From contig NZ_JAUCGQ010000001.1 in the NCBI RefSeq assembly GCF_030362835.1, positions 310,001 through 374,000 on the forward strand: 64,000 nucleotides of DNA, given 5' to 3'. The notes beneath the pieces were generated by a model. The model ran no database searches and was not told the DNA's origin. It worked only from the letters and a program-made list of their open reading frames with translations. A program made the position numbers and the translations under genes. This DNA comes from Cellulomonas alba (GTDB lineage: Bacteria; Actinomycetota; Actinomycetes; Actinomycetales; Cellulomonadaceae). Positions 1 through 8,506 of the stretch are shown here, piece by piece; the stretch's first letter is position 1, and each line of letters opens with the position of its first letter.

Positions 1-214
1 CGTCGTGCCACGGCACGCCGAGGTGCTCGGTGAGCTCGGCGTCCGACGTGCGGAACGGCGAGCCGTCACCCTCCTCGACGCGCCGCAGCAGGGCCCCGAG
101 CGAGGCGGGTGGCACGTCGGCCCCGGGGCGCCAGGCGAGGCCCAGCGCGGAGTCGGGCAGGCGCGGGCGGTCAGGGGCGGCGGCGCGCAGGGCGATAGGT
201 CCGAGGTCGGTCAC
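1..214 (-). CDS. GNAT-family acetyltransferase, N-terminal part
   Basis: This is the first 71 codons of a gene that leaves the window at base 1. It reads from a GTG at 214 (VTDLGPIALRAAAP) into LGLAWRPGADVPPASLGALL and EGDGSPFRTSDAELTEHLG. That resembles the start of actinobacterial GNAT acetyltransferases, where a beta strand is followed by an acceptor-side helix pair. The acetyl-CoA loop lies outside the window, so the substrate cannot be guessed. It is divergent from the pyroglutamyl peptidase gene. The family call rests on a short stretch only. Confidence 0.5.
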   Translation of the reverse strand, partial: MTDLGPIALRAAAPDRPRLPDSALGLAWRPGADVPPASLGALLRRVEEGDGSPFRTSDAELTEHLGVPWHD

Positions 215-372
215 CCGACCACCCTGACGAAGGCGCGTGCCGCAGGCCACCCCATTCCCTGCGCGCCACCCGGTTCCCGCGGCGACACCCGGCGGCGACG
301 CCGCTGAGAGGATGGGCCGTGGACGGTCCATGCGCGGGTGGCGCCCGCGCGCCGGGTCGAGGAGGGAACGAC

Positions 373-1020
373 GTGAAGATCCTGGTCACCGGCTTCGACC
401 CGTTCGCGGGCGAGCCGCTGAACCCCTCGTGGGAGGTCGCGCGGCGGCTGCCGGGCACGATCGCCGGCGCCGACGTCGTGGCGATCCAGCTCCCGACGTC
501 GTTCCGCCGGTCGGCGTCCGCCCTGCGCTCCGCCGTCGTCGCGCACGAACCCGACGCCGTCGTGAGCCTCGGGCAGGCGGGCGGGCGGTCCGCCGTGACA
601 CCCGAGCGCGTCGCGATCAACGTGGACGACGGCCGCATCCCCGACAACGACGGCGTGCTGCCGATCGATGAGCCGATCGCGCCGGACGGCCCGTCGGCGT
701 ACTTCAGCACGCTCCCGGTGAAGGCGATGGTCGCCGCCATGACGGAGGCGGGTGTTCCCGCCGGGGTCTCGAACTCGGCGGGCACGTTCGTGTGCAACCA
801 CGTCTTCTACGCCGCACGGCACCTCGTCGAGCGCGAGTTCCCGGGCACGACGGCGGGGTTCGTCCACCTGCCGTACCTGCCGTCGCAGGCGCTCGGCAGG
901 CCGGGCACGCCGTCGCTCAGCCTCGACGCCATGGTCACGGGTCTCGAAGCGGGGCTCGCGGCGATCGTCGCGTACCACGGGCACGACGACGCACGGCTGG
1001 TCGGCGGCGCGGCCCACTGA
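373..1020 (+). CDS. pcp: Pyroglutamyl-peptidase I (pyrrolidone-carboxylate peptidase)
   Basis: Cytosolic cysteine peptidase (family C15) that removes N-terminal pyroglutamate from peptides. The 215-residue length matches the family. It begins with the typical KILVTGFDPF and keeps the full catalytic triad: Glu78 in PERVAIN, Cys141 in GTFVCNH and His165 in FVHLPYLP. The GTG at 373 is chosen because GAGGAGGG lies 7-10 nt upstream and because the family motif starts at residue 2. An in-frame ATG at 319 would only add 18 unlike-family residues. It is convergent with the topoisomerase gene downstream. Confidence 0.93.
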   Translation: MKILVTGFDPFAGEPLNPSWEVARRLPGTIAGADVVAIQLPTSFRRSASALRSAVVAHEPDAVVSLGQAGGRSAVTPERVAINVDDGRIPDNDGVLPIDEPIAPDGPSAYFSTLPVKAMVAAMTEAGVPAGVSNSAGTFVCNHVFYAARHLVEREFPGTTAGFVHLPYLPSQALGRPGTPSLSLDAMVTGLEAGLAAIVAYHGHDDARLVGGAAH

Positions 1021-1078
1021 GACGCCGCGGTCCGCCTGAGGCGCGACATCCGCCTGGCCGGACCGTCAGAGGGACGCG

Positions 1079-3208
1079 TCAGGCGTCGATGCGGCTCCGG
1101 TCGAGCGCGTGCGCACCCGCGACGATGAAGTCCTTGCGCGGCGCGACGTCGGCACCCATGAGCAGCTCGAACGCCGCCTCCGCGCGCTCCGCGGCCTCGA
1201 CGTTCACGCGGCGCAGGGTCCGGAACCGCGGGTCCATCGTGGTCGACGCCAGCTGCTCGGCGTCCATCTCGCCGAGGCCCTTGTAGCGCTGGATGTCGTC
1301 CTTGAACCGCCGGCCCGCCTTCGTGAGCCGCGCGAGCGTCGCCGTCAGCTCGGCCTCCGAGTAGGTGTACACGTACTCGTTCTTCTTGCCGCCCCCGTTG
1401 ACGACCTCGATGCGGTGCAGCGGCGGCACGGCGGCATACACCCGGCCGGCCTCGACGAGCGGGCGCATGTACCGGAAGAACAGCGTGAGCAGCAGCGTCC
1501 GGATGTGCGCGCCGTCCACGTCGGCGTCGGTCATCAGGATGACCTTGCCGTAGCGGGCCGCGTCGAGGTCGAACGTGCGGCCCGAGCCGGCGCCGATCAC
1601 CTGGATGATCGCGGCGCACTCGGCGTTCTTGAGCATGTCGGTGACGGACGCCCGCTGGACGTTGAGGATCTTGCCGCGGATCGGCAGCAGAGCCTGGAAG
1701 TCCGAGCTGCGCGCGAGCTTCGCGGTGCCGAGGGCACTGTCGCCCTCGACGATGAACAGCTCGGACCGCTCGACGTCGTCGACGCGGCAGTCGGCGAGCT
1801 TGGACGGGAGCGACGACGTCTCGAGCGCGTTCTTGCGGCGCGAGATCTCCTTCTGCTTGCGGGCCGAGAGGCGCGCGCGCATCTCTCCGACGATCTTGTC
1901 GAGCAGCAACGAGGTCTGCGCCTTGTGATCGCGCTTGGGCGACGAGAACAGCGCCGCGAGCTCGGTGTCGACGACCTTCGCCACGATGGCGCGCACCGGC
2001 GCGGTGCCGAGGACCTCCTTGGTCTGGCCCTCGAACTGCGGCTCGGCAAGGCGGACGGTCACGACGGCGGTGAGGCCGGCGAGCACGTCCTCCTTCTCGA
2101 TCTTCTCGGTCGCGGCGTCCTTCACGGAGATCTTCAGGCGGCGCGCGTTCGCGTCGACCTGCTTCTTCAGCGTGCGCAGCAGGCCCATCTCGAAGCCCGA
2201 CATGTGTGTGCCGCCCTTGGGCGTCGAGATGATGTTGACGAACGAGCGGACCTCGGTCTCGTAGCCCGTCCCCCACCGCAGCGCGATGTCGACCTCACAC
2301 GTGCGCGCGACCTCCTGCGGCGTCATGTGACCGCGCTCGTCGAGCACCGGGACGGTCTCGGTGAACGACCCGCTGCCGGACAGCCGCCACGTGTCGGTGA
2401 CGGCCGCGTCGGGCGCGAGGAAGTCGACGAAGTCGACCGCGCCACCCGTGTGCACGAAGGTCTCCTCGTGCGGCCCGTCCTCCCCCGGCGTGCCCTTGAT
2501 GCGCCGCTCGTCGCGCACGACGAGCGCGAGCCCGGGCACCAGGAAGCTGGTCTGGCGCGCGCGCGTCACCAGCTCGTCGTACGAGAAGTGCGCCGACGCG
2601 GGGAAGATCTGGCGGTCCGCCCAGTACCGCACGCGCGTCCCGGTGCGAGCCTTGGGCACGCGCCCGACGACCGAGAGCTCGGACCGCGAGACGAAGGGCT
2701 CGAACGCCGAGTCCGGGCCGACGCCGCCGCGGTCGTCGAACACGCCCGGCTCGCCCCGGTGGAAGGACATCTTGTGGGTCTTGCCGTCGCGGTCGACCTC
2801 GACGTCGAGCCGGGCCGACAGCGCGTTGACGACCGACGCGCCGACGCCGTGCAGGCCGCCCGAGGCACCGTAGGAGCCGCCGCCGAACTTGCCACCCGCG
2901 TGGAGCTTGGTGAACACGACCTCGACGCCCGTGAGCCCCGTCTTGGGCTCGACGTCGACGGGGATGCCGCGCGCGTTGTCGCGCACCTCGACCGAGCTGT
3001 CGGCGTGCAGCACGACCTCGATCAGGTCGCCGTGGCCCGCGAGAGCCTCGTCGACCGCGTTGTCGATGATCTCCCACAGGCAGTGCATGAGACCGCGGCT
3101 GTCCGTGGTCCCGATGTACATGCCGGGGCGCTTGCGGACGGCCTCGAGGCCCTCGAGCACCGACAGGTGCCGGGCCGTGTAGCCGGACTGCGAGGAGGTC
3201 GTCGTCAC
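1079..3208 (-). CDS. parE: Type IIA topoisomerase subunit B (ParE/GyrB-like)
   Basis: ATPase subunit of a type IIA topoisomerase that passes one duplex through another to decatenate or relax DNA. The 709 residues hold a GHKL ATPase domain at the N-terminus (EIIDNAVDEAL, Glu46 and Asn50), a transducer domain, and a TOPRIM domain with EGDSA (Glu488) and the metal-binding DADVD (561-565). No GyrA-like partner is in the window, so topoisomerase IV versus a second gyrase cannot be settled. The GTG start at 3208 sits 6 nt from a -10 TACCCT (complement of 3215-3220), so the message is probably leaderless. Confidence 0.9.
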   Translation of the reverse strand: MTTTSSQSGYTARHLSVLEGLEAVRKRPGMYIGTTDSRGLMHCLWEIIDNAVDEALAGHGDLIEVVLHADSSVEVRDNARGIPVDVEPKTGLTGVEVVFTKLHAGGKFGGGSYGASGGLHGVGASVVNALSARLDVEVDRDGKTHKMSFHRGEPGVFDDRGGVGPDSAFEPFVSRSELSVVGRVPKARTGTRVRYWADRQIFPASAHFSYDELVTRARQTSFLVPGLALVVRDERRIKGTPGEDGPHEETFVHTGGAVDFVDFLAPDAAVTDTWRLSGSGSFTETVPVLDERGHMTPQEVARTCEVDIALRWGTGYETEVRSFVNIISTPKGGTHMSGFEMGLLRTLKKQVDANARRLKISVKDAATEKIEKEDVLAGLTAVVTVRLAEPQFEGQTKEVLGTAPVRAIVAKVVDTELAALFSSPKRDHKAQTSLLLDKIVGEMRARLSARKQKEISRRKNALETSSLPSKLADCRVDDVERSELFIVEGDSALGTAKLARSSDFQALLPIRGKILNVQRASVTDMLKNAECAAIIQVIGAGSGRTFDLDAARYGKVILMTDADVDGAHIRTLLLTLFFRYMRPLVEAGRVYAAVPPLHRIEVVNGGGKKNEYVYTYSEAELTATLARLTKAGRRFKDDIQRYKGLGEMDAEQLASTTMDPRFRTLRRVNVEAAERAEAAFELLMGADVAPRKDFIVAGAHALDRSRIDA

Positions 3209-3358
3209 GGCGTCAGGGTAGCCGCCGGGTGGGACACGCCCGGGGAACCGGGCCGTTCGTCACAGACACGTGACGAACCGGTGACGGCTCGCTACGCGCA
3301 GAGCGAACCACCCGGCCCAGGTGCGATGAATGTCCGGACGGGATGGTTGTATGGAGGC

Positions 3359-3580
3359 GTGACCACGACGACGACCGAACCGCTTACCGCGGCCGACCGC
3401 TGCGACCGCTGCGGTGCCCAGGCCTACGTCCGCGTCGTCCTGCCCGTGGGTGAGCTCCTCTTCTGCGCGCACCACGCGCGCGAGCACGCGCCGAAGTTCG
3501 CGGAGGTCGCCACGCACGTGCACGACGAGACCGATCGCCTGCTCGCCGAGCACGGCGCGGGGGCCGGCGCAGCGAACTGA
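3359..3580 (+). CDS. Small zinc-ribbon-like protein (DUF7455 type)
   Basis: A 73-residue protein with CDRCGAQAYVRV followed by LLFCAHHAREH, a Cys2 plus Cys/His arrangement that should bind one zinc. The family is widespread in actinobacteria next to topoisomerase or sigma-factor genes; its function is unknown. GTG 3359 gives VTTTTTEPLTAADRCDRCG. A GGAGG at 3353-3357 is only 1 nt away and is too close to act as a ribosome site, while TTGTAT at 3347-3352 could be a -10 for a leaderless message. An in-frame ATG at 3326 is the alternative start. A strong terminator follows. Confidence 0.72.
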   Translation: MTTTTTEPLTAADRCDRCGAQAYVRVVLPVGELLFCAHHAREHAPKFAEVATHVHDETDRLLAEHGAGAGAAN

Positions 3581-3601
3581 CGCGCCCCGCACACAAACGG
3601 C

Positions 3602-3637
3602 GACGAGGCCCGGACCGGAGACGGTCCGGGCCTCGTC
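3602..3637. terminator. Perfect 15-bp hairpin terminator
   Basis: GACGAGGCCCGGACC, a 6-nt loop GGAGAC, then its exact complement. It lies between the + strand zinc-protein gene and the - strand SRPBCC gene, both of which end here, so it can serve both strands. There is no U tract, as usual for high-GC actinobacteria. Confidence 0.85.
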
Positions 3638-3664
3638 CGTTCGTGCGGGATTCCGGCGGCCGCG

Positions 3665-4168
3665 TCAGCCCTCGACGTGCCGGGCGAGCTCACCGAGGAT
3701 GACGCCCCACCCTCGGTGGTACGAGCCGCCCACGTAGCCGTCCGGGTCGATCGACGACGCCGTGCGCTGCTCGGGCGAGAGCCGCTCCCACCCGCGGTGC
3801 TCGACGTCGACGCGCGTCAGCGCGGGCCCGAGTGCACGGAACGTCAGCTCCACCTCGGTGGCCACCGGCGTGACGAGCCACGACATGGTGAAGCCGTGCG
3901 GCGGGTCCCAGGCGGCCAGCTCGCCCCAGGCGCGGGTCGTCCCGTCGTCCCAGACCTCCTCGACGCGTCCGCCGACCCGCTGCTCCACCCGCAGGTCGCG
4001 GACGCGCGCCGACCCGCCGAGCGAGTACGGGTCGACGGGCCACCACGCGCCGAGCTCGCTGACGAACACGTCGAACGTCCGCTCGATCCCTGCGCGGACC
4101 GTCGTCGAGCGCCGCACGGGAGGCGTCGCGAGCATGACGACGTCGGGTTCAGGCCAGGGCTCGCTCAT
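3665..4168 (-). CDS. SRPBCC (AHSA1-type) domain protein
   Basis: A 167-residue START-like/AHSA1 helix-grip protein, third gene of the VOC-ArsR-SRPBCC operon. Recognisable parts are TTVRAGIERTFDVFVSELGAWWP near the start, the WGELAAWDPPHGFTMSW strands and the closing helix SYHRGWGVILGELARHVEG. Proteins of this kind bind hydrophobic small molecules; no ligand can be named. Its start overlaps the end of the ArsR gene by 20 nt, so translation is probably coupled. The operon context suggests a small stress or detoxification module controlled by its own ArsR regulator. Confidence 0.85.
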   Translation of the reverse strand: MSEPWPEPDVVMLATPPVRRSTTVRAGIERTFDVFVSELGAWWPVDPYSLGGSARVRDLRVEQRVGGRVEEVWDDGTTRAWGELAAWDPPHGFTMSWLVTPVATEVELTFRALGPALTRVDVEHRGWERLSPEQRTASSIDPDGYVGGSYHRGWGVILGELARHVEG

Positions 4169-4502
4169 CGGCTTCGTTCCCCTCGTCGTCCAGGACGCCG
4201 GCGTCCGTCTCGACGAGGCGCCTGGCCACGTCGAGCGCCGACGACCACGTCTCCTCGAGGTAGGCCCGCAGGTCTGCGAGCCCCTCCGGCAGCGCGCGGT
4301 AGTAGTTGCGGGTACCGGCGGTGCGGTGCGTGACGAGCCCGGCGTCCTCGAGCACGCGCAGGTGCTGGCTCACGGCGCTGCGCGTGACGTCGAACTGGTC
4401 GGCGAGCCGACCCACCGGCACCTCGTCACGCGACAGCAGCCGGAGGATCTCCCGACGGCGCGGCTCCGCCAGGGCGCGGAGCACGTCGTCGGTCGAGGTC
4501 AT
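4149..4502 (-). CDS. ArsR-family transcriptional regulator
   Basis: A 117-residue winged-helix repressor. The N-terminal part reads DVLRALAEPRRREILRLLS, followed by the helix-turn-helix VGRLADQFDVTRSAVSQHLRVLEDAGLV and the wing THRTAGTRNYYRA. There is no CxC metal site, so it is not a classical metal sensor and resembles the SdpR-like ArsR group that travels with SRPBCC genes. Its ATG overlaps the stop of the upstream VOC gene (ATGA, 4499-4502). A 13-bp palindrome in the operon promoter is the likely operator, implying autoregulation. Confidence 0.9.
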   Translation of the reverse strand: MTSTDDVLRALAEPRRREILRLLSRDEVPVGRLADQFDVTRSAVSQHLRVLEDAGLVTHRTAGTRNYYRALPEGLADLRAYLEETWSSALDVARRLVETDAGVLDDEGNEADERALA

Positions 4503-4858
4503 GCCCAGAGTCCTACCGCATTGCCGTCGGGGTCGGCGAGCACCGCGATGGTCCCCGCGTCACCCTGCAACGTCATCGGCTCGAGCAGCGTCGAGCCGCC
4601 GAGCTCCTTGGCGTGCGCGAGGGTGGCGTCGAGGTCGTCGACCCGGAAGTACACGAGGACGCCTGGGGGCATCCCGCCCGAACGTGCCGCGCCGATGCCG
4701 CCGCCGACCGCCACCGGCTCGGACCCCGTGTCGAGGAGCGTGTACCCGTCGAGGTACTCCGGCTGCTCGGACTTCCAGTCGAACAGCGTCGTGTAGAAGT
4801 CCCGCGCGCGTGCGGCGTCGGGGCTGACGATCTCGAACCAGGCGAGCGGACGTCCCAT
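4499..4858 (-). CDS. VOC (glyoxalase/bleomycin-resistance fold) protein
   Basis: A 119-residue vicinal-oxygen-chelate protein, first gene of the ArsR operon. It opens with MGRPLAWFEIVSPDAARARDFYTTLFDW and ends with VLADPDGNAVGLWA, the two-repeat babbab pattern of the fold. The ATG at 4858 is chosen because GGAGGTGCACC precedes it with good spacing; an in-frame start 33 nt further up lacks one. Substrate is unknown: members include glyoxalases, dioxygenases and drug-binding proteins. It is translationally coupled to ArsR through an ATGA overlap. Confidence 0.87.
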   Translation of the reverse strand: MGRPLAWFEIVSPDAARARDFYTTLFDWKSEQPEYLDGYTLLDTGSEPVAVGGGIGAARSGGMPPGVLVYFRVDDLDATLAHAKELGGSTLLEPMTLQGDAGTIAVLADPDGNAVGLWA

Positions 4859-4902
4859 GGTGCACCTCCATCGTCGAAGCGGAGACACCATCGTCAGTCA
4901 TC

Positions 4903-4915
4903 ACTAACCGTTAGT
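4903..4915. promoter_or_regulatory. Probable ArsR operator and -35 region of the VOC-ArsR-SRPBCC operon
   Basis: ACTAAC-C-GTTAGT is a perfect 6-bp inverted repeat around one base, 45 bp upstream of the VOC start. On the - strand it runs into TTGACT (4918-4913), a good -35, with a weaker -10 GACGAT at 4895-4890 (17-bp spacer). A repressor bound here would block RNA polymerase. It stands out as an AT-rich patch in GC-rich DNA. Confidence 0.7.
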
Positions 4916-4950
4916 CAACACTTACCGTATGGCAGACCCGGTGAGACGAC

Positions 4951-4989
4951 GCGAGCCCGGCCCCTCCGTACGGGAGGAGCCGGGCTCGC
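4951..4989. terminator. Hairpin terminator after sigA
   Basis: Outer arms GCGAGCCCGGC (4951-4961) and GCCGGGCTCGC (4979-4989), with an inner CCCTCC-GTAC-GGGAGG extension. It lies just beyond the stop codon of the sigma factor gene read on the - strand and insulates it from the VOC operon promoter. Confidence 0.8.
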
Positions 4990-5002
4990 GGTGGTCCGGA
5001 AC

Positions 5003-6574
5003 TCAGTCCAGGTAGTCGCGCAGCACCTGCGAGCGGGACGGGTGGCGCAGCTTCGACATCGTCTTGGACTCGATCTGGCGGATCCGCTCGCGGGTCACGC
5101 CGTAGACCTTGCCGATCTCGTCGAGCGTCTTGGGCTGGCCGTCGGTGAGGCCGAACCGCATCGAGACGACGCCCGCCTCGCGCTCGGAGAGCGTGTCGAG
5201 CACCTGGTGCAGCTGCTCCTGGAGCAGCGTGAAGCTCACCGCGTCCGCGGGCACGACGGCCTCGGAGTCCTCGATGAGGTCACCGAACTCGCTGTCGCCG
5301 TCCTCGCCGAGCGGGGTGTGCAGCGAGATCGGCTCGCGGCCGTACTTCTGCACCTCGACGACCTTCTCCGGCGTCATGTCGAGCTCCTTGGCGAGCTCCT
5401 CCGGAGTGGGCTCCCGGCCGAGGTCCTGGAGCATCTGCCGCTGGACACGAGCCAGCTTGTTGATGACCTCGACCATGTGCACCGGGATGCGGATCGTGCG
5501 CGCCTGGTCGGCCATCGCACGGGTGATCGCCTGGCGGATCCACCACGTCGCGTACGTCGAGAACTTGTAGCCCTTGGTGTAGTCGAACTTCTCGACCGCG
5601 CGGATCAGACCGAGGTTGCCCTCCTGGATCAGGTCCAGGAAGAGCATGCCGCGGCCCGTGTAGCGCTTGGCGAGCGAGACGACGAGGCGCAGGTTCGCCT
5701 CGAGCAGGTGGTTCTTGGCGCGGCGGCCGTCCTGCGCGATCCACTCGAGCTCGCGGCGCAGCTTCGGCTCCATGGTGATGCCGGCGTTGAGGCGCTCCTC
5801 AGCGAACAGGCCGGCCTCGATCCGCTTGGCGAGCTCGACCTCCTGCTCGGCGTTCAGCAGCGCGACCTTGCCGATCTGCTTGAGGTAGTCCTTCACCGGG
5901 TCAGCCGTCGCGCCGGCCGTGACGACCTGCTGGGCCGGGGCGTCGTCGTCGTCGGCGTCCGAGTAGACGAAGCCGGTGTCGTCGTCGCCGGCCTCGGACG
6001 CGGGCTTGGCGGCGGTCTCGTCGCCCTCCTCGCCGTCCTCGGTCTCCTCGGCGTCCTCGGTCGCCTCGTCGGTCTCGACCTCCGCCTCGACCTCCTCGAC
6101 CACCACAGCCTCGTCGTCGATCTCGACCTCGGCGTCCTCGTCCTCGACGTCGACGTCGGCGGCGTCCGCCTCCTTCGCCTTCGCAGCGGTCTTCGGGGCG
6201 GCGGCCTTGGCGGCCGCCGCCTTGGGCGCCGCGGCCTTCGTCGCCGGCTTCTTCGCGGCCGGCTTGGCGGGCGCGTCCTCGCCCTCGGTGTCCGGGACCA
6301 CGGCCTTCGTGGCCGTGCGCGCCTTGGCGGCGGTCGCGGCGACGGCCCGGGCGGGGGCCGGAGCGGCGGCGTCACGCACGACGACGCCGGCGGTGGCCAG
6401 CCCACGGACGACCGCGCGCAGGCGCTTGGCGTCCTCGACGCCGGCCTGCTCGCACGCGGCGCGCACCTCGGCGGCGCCGACGCTGCCGTGCGTCCGGCCA
6501 CGCAGGACGAGCTCCTGGAGAGAGGGGTGCTCGAACTCGCGGGGCAGAGCGGGGTGCGGAGTCTGAAGCGTCAC
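5003..6574 (-). CDS. sigA: Principal RNA polymerase sigma factor (SigA/HrdB)
   Basis: Primary sigma-70 factor of 523 residues. Regions 1.2 (from about 224, [18 protein letters not shown]), 2 (about 283-365, with [19 protein letters not shown] and the -10-reading [15 protein letters not shown]), 3 and 4 (about 462-523, the helix-turn-helix [20 protein letters not shown]) are all intact. The N-terminal 223 residues hold a short region 1.1-like segment, then an Ala/Lys-rich stretch, then a strongly acidic Glu/Asp stretch. GTG 6574 is used because AAAGG lies upstream at good spacing and the protein then starts in conserved sequence; upstream in-frame codons pass through the promoter. Confidence 0.95.
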   Translation of the reverse strand: MTLQTPHPALPREFEHPSLQELVLRGRTHGSVGAAEVRAACEQAGVEDAKRLRAVVRGLATAGVVVRDAAAPAPARAVAATAAKARTATKAVVPDTEGEDAPAKPAAKKPATKAAAPKAAAAKAAAPKTAAKAKEADAADVDVEDEDAEVEIDDEAVVVEEVEAEVETDEATEDAEETEDGEEGDETAAKPASEAGDDDTGFVYSDADDDDAPAQQVVTAGATADPVKDYLKQIGKVALLNAEQEVELAKRIEAGLFAEERLNAGITMEPKLRRELEWIAQDGRRAKNHLLEANLRLVVSLAKRYTGRGMLFLDLIQEGNLGLIRAVEKFDYTKGYKFSTYATWWIRQAITRAMADQARTIRIPVHMVEVINKLARVQRQMLQDLGREPTPEELAKELDMTPEKVVEVQKYGREPISLHTPLGEDGDSEFGDLIEDSEAVVPADAVSFTLLQEQLHQVLDTLSEREAGVVSMRFGLTDGQPKTLDEIGKVYGVTRERIRQIESKTMSKLRHPSRSQVLRDYLD

Positions 6575-6626
6575 GAACGACCTTTCGGCAGCACGACACC
6601 CGGAGGGAGCCGGTGGGTAGGTAGAT

Positions 6627-6632
6627 ATTGTA
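6627..6632 (-). promoter_or_regulatory. Probable sigA promoter -10
   Basis: TACAAT on the - strand, close to the TATAAT ideal, about 53 nt ahead of the GTG start. The -35 at 17-bp spacing (CGCGGA) is poor, so this may be a -10-dominated promoter. It gives a leader of roughly 45 nt, which fits the ribosome site in front of sigA. Confidence 0.55.
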
Positions 6633-6751
6633 CCGACGCCTTCCGCGCGTCCGCGGGAGTTCGGTGGACTCCGGGCACGCCGCAGGGCGCCGCCGGAGGG
6701 GATCTCCCCGATCAACGGCCGAGCAGCGCCCAAGATTCCCGGGCGACGGGC

Positions 6752-7144
6752 TCAGGATGCAGGCTTGACCGTCAGCACCGGGCACGGCGCGTCGAACAGC
6801 ACACGCTGGGCGTTGGCCCCCAGGATCAGCTTCCCGACCGGGCTCCGGCGACGCAGGCCGATGACGATGAGGTCGGCGGAGAGCTCCTCGGCCGTGGTGA
6901 TCAGGTCGTCGGCGACGTCGCCTCCGTCGAGCAGCCGGATCTCGTGCTCGATCCCCGCGGCCGAGAGCTCGGCGTCGACACCGGCGAGCTCGTGCTCGAG
7001 CCGCGCACGCTCGTCGACGACGTCGTCGGGCCGTGCGCTCACGACCACGACCACCGAGCCGCTCCGCGCCCCTGCCTCGCGGACGGCGGCGTCGAGCGCG
7101 GCGCGGCCCTCCGGCGTCGCCAGGTAGCCGACCACGACACCCAT
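6752..7144 (-). CDS. Universal stress protein (UspA family)
   Basis: A 130-residue single-domain USP. It starts MGVVVGYLATPEGRAALDAAVREA, has the central DLIVIGLRRRSPVGKLILGANAQRVL loop typical of the ATP-binding USP subgroup (G-2x-G-9x-G-S/N), and ends CPVLTVKPAS. The ATG at 7144 follows GAGGGGG at 7 nt; a longer reading frame upstream has no ribosome site. Such proteins are usually induced in stasis or hypoxia. It is a single gene between DUF4192 and sigA. Confidence 0.85.
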   Translation of the reverse strand: MGVVVGYLATPEGRAALDAAVREAGARSGSVVVVVSARPDDVVDERARLEHELAGVDAELSAAGIEHEIRLLDGGDVADDLITTAEELSADLIVIGLRRRSPVGKLILGANAQRVLFDAPCPVLTVKPAS

Positions 7145-7240
7145 CGCAACCCCCTCGGGTCCGTCGCGGCGCACGCTCGTCGGCGCCTGCCGCGACCGTA
7201 CCGCGGGTCGGCGACCTGGACGACCGCTCGGGACGGGGGC

Positions 7241-8392
7241 TCAACCGCCCTGCGCGGCGGCCCACCCTGGGGCGATGCCCGCCCCGACCGCCCGGGCGAC
7301 CAGCCCGGCGAGGCGGTGCGTCGGCTCGTCGTGCAGCGCGCGCTCGAGGAGCTGCCCGGCTCGCGCGCCCTCCCCCCGCCACCACGCGAGCAGCGCGAGC
7401 AGGGTCAGCGCCGGCGCCTGCGCGCCCGAGCGGCCGTGCCCGACGACGCCCTCGAGCACGTGCTCGTGGACCGCGGTGGCGCCGACGGGCGGCCGGACGC
7501 CGACCGCCGCGTCGACGATCCGGGCCAGCGCCGACCCGACCGCCGCGTCCTCCGGGCTGCCCAGCGAGTCACCGTGCAGCGACCGCTCCGGCAGGTCGCC
7601 GGTGCCGGGCACGAGCGAGACGAGCACCGCGTCACGCGTCCGGCGATCGGCGAGCCCGGCCTCGAGCCGCCCCCAGCGCGCGGCGGAGACATCCCCGAGC
7701 GCGGTGACGACGCCGTCGCGGAGCTCGTAGCGCGCGACCACGGACCGCCAGGCCTCGAGGGCCTCGAGCCGCCACGCCTGAAGCTCCTCCTCGCCCACGA
7801 GCAGCGCCTCCTCGAGCCGCCGCTCCTGCCGCCTCCGCGCCCGCGCGGCGTCGCGACGCTGGTCGCCCGTCGCGCGCGGGATCCGCGCGACGTCCGACCG
7901 GTCGTCCGCGACGGCCGACCCGGCGAGCACGTAGTGGGCGCCCACCTGCGTCGCGTCCAGCTCGCGCAGCGGGCGACCACCGGGCGGCGAGCACTCGTCG
8001 TCGCCGTCGAGGGCGAGGTAGCCGGTGCGAGTCACGACCCACACAGGCACCTCCCCCAGCGCCGGCTCGGCCGCGGCGCGGAAGTGCTTCGCCGCCTGGT
8101 GCGCCGGCCCGTCGGGGACCGGCCGGGGGTCGTCGTCGACGTAGACGACGAGAACCGAGCGCGCTGCGCCGTCCCTGCCCAGGCGCGCCACCAGGAGCCG
8201 CGCCACGTGCGGACCCGTACGGGCGTCCGCGAGGTCGGCGAGGTCGACCCGCACGACCAGGCCGACGCGTCCGCGCGACGTCCGCAGGCTGACGGCGACC
8301 GCGCTCTTGGCGGCCCGGAAGCCGAGCCGGTGCGGGACGAGGGCGAGGAGCTCGCGCGGCTCGCTGACACGAAGAGTGGGCGTGGTCGTCAT
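7241..8392 (-). CDS. DUF4192 family protein
   Basis: A 383-residue actinobacterial DUF4192 protein. The N-terminus LRVSEPRELLALVPHRLGF and the SAVAVSLRTSRGRVGLVVRVDL strands are the family signature. The C-terminal half (ALTLLALLAWWRGEGARAGQLLERAL) looks like a short helical repeat. The function is unknown and there are no membrane segments. GAGGT lies 6 nt upstream of the ATG. It is divergent from a lipoprotein gene about 115 bp away. Confidence 0.85.
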   Translation of the reverse strand: MTTTPTLRVSEPRELLALVPHRLGFRAAKSAVAVSLRTSRGRVGLVVRVDLADLADARTGPHVARLLVARLGRDGAARSVLVVYVDDDPRPVPDGPAHQAAKHFRAAAEPALGEVPVWVVTRTGYLALDGDDECSPPGGRPLRELDATQVGAHYVLAGSAVADDRSDVARIPRATGDQRRDAARARRRQERRLEEALLVGEEELQAWRLEALEAWRSVVARYELRDGVVTALGDVSAARWGRLEAGLADRRTRDAVLVSLVPGTGDLPERSLHGDSLGSPEDAAVGSALARIVDAAVGVRPPVGATAVHEHVLEGVVGHGRSGAQAPALTLLALLAWWRGEGARAGQLLERALHDEPTHRLAGLVARAVGAGIAPGWAAAQGG

Positions 8393-8506
8393 GCCCCGAC
8401 CTCACCGCGTCCGGGACCGCCCCCGACGCCGGGCAGCGCGATCTGTGCGCGACCGTGCCCACAGCCCGATTGTGGGCGGCTCGGCGGCCGGGCCTACCCT
8501 GACGCG

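Noticed and set aside
1021..1078. Terminator between pcp and the topoisomerase gene
   Set aside because: Only a 6-bp inverted repeat (GGTCCG/CGGACC) with a long loop; too weak to call.
1109..3580. An 823-codon open frame on the + strand
   Set aside because: Antisense shadow of the topoisomerase gene; only the final 73 codons encode a recognisable zinc protein.
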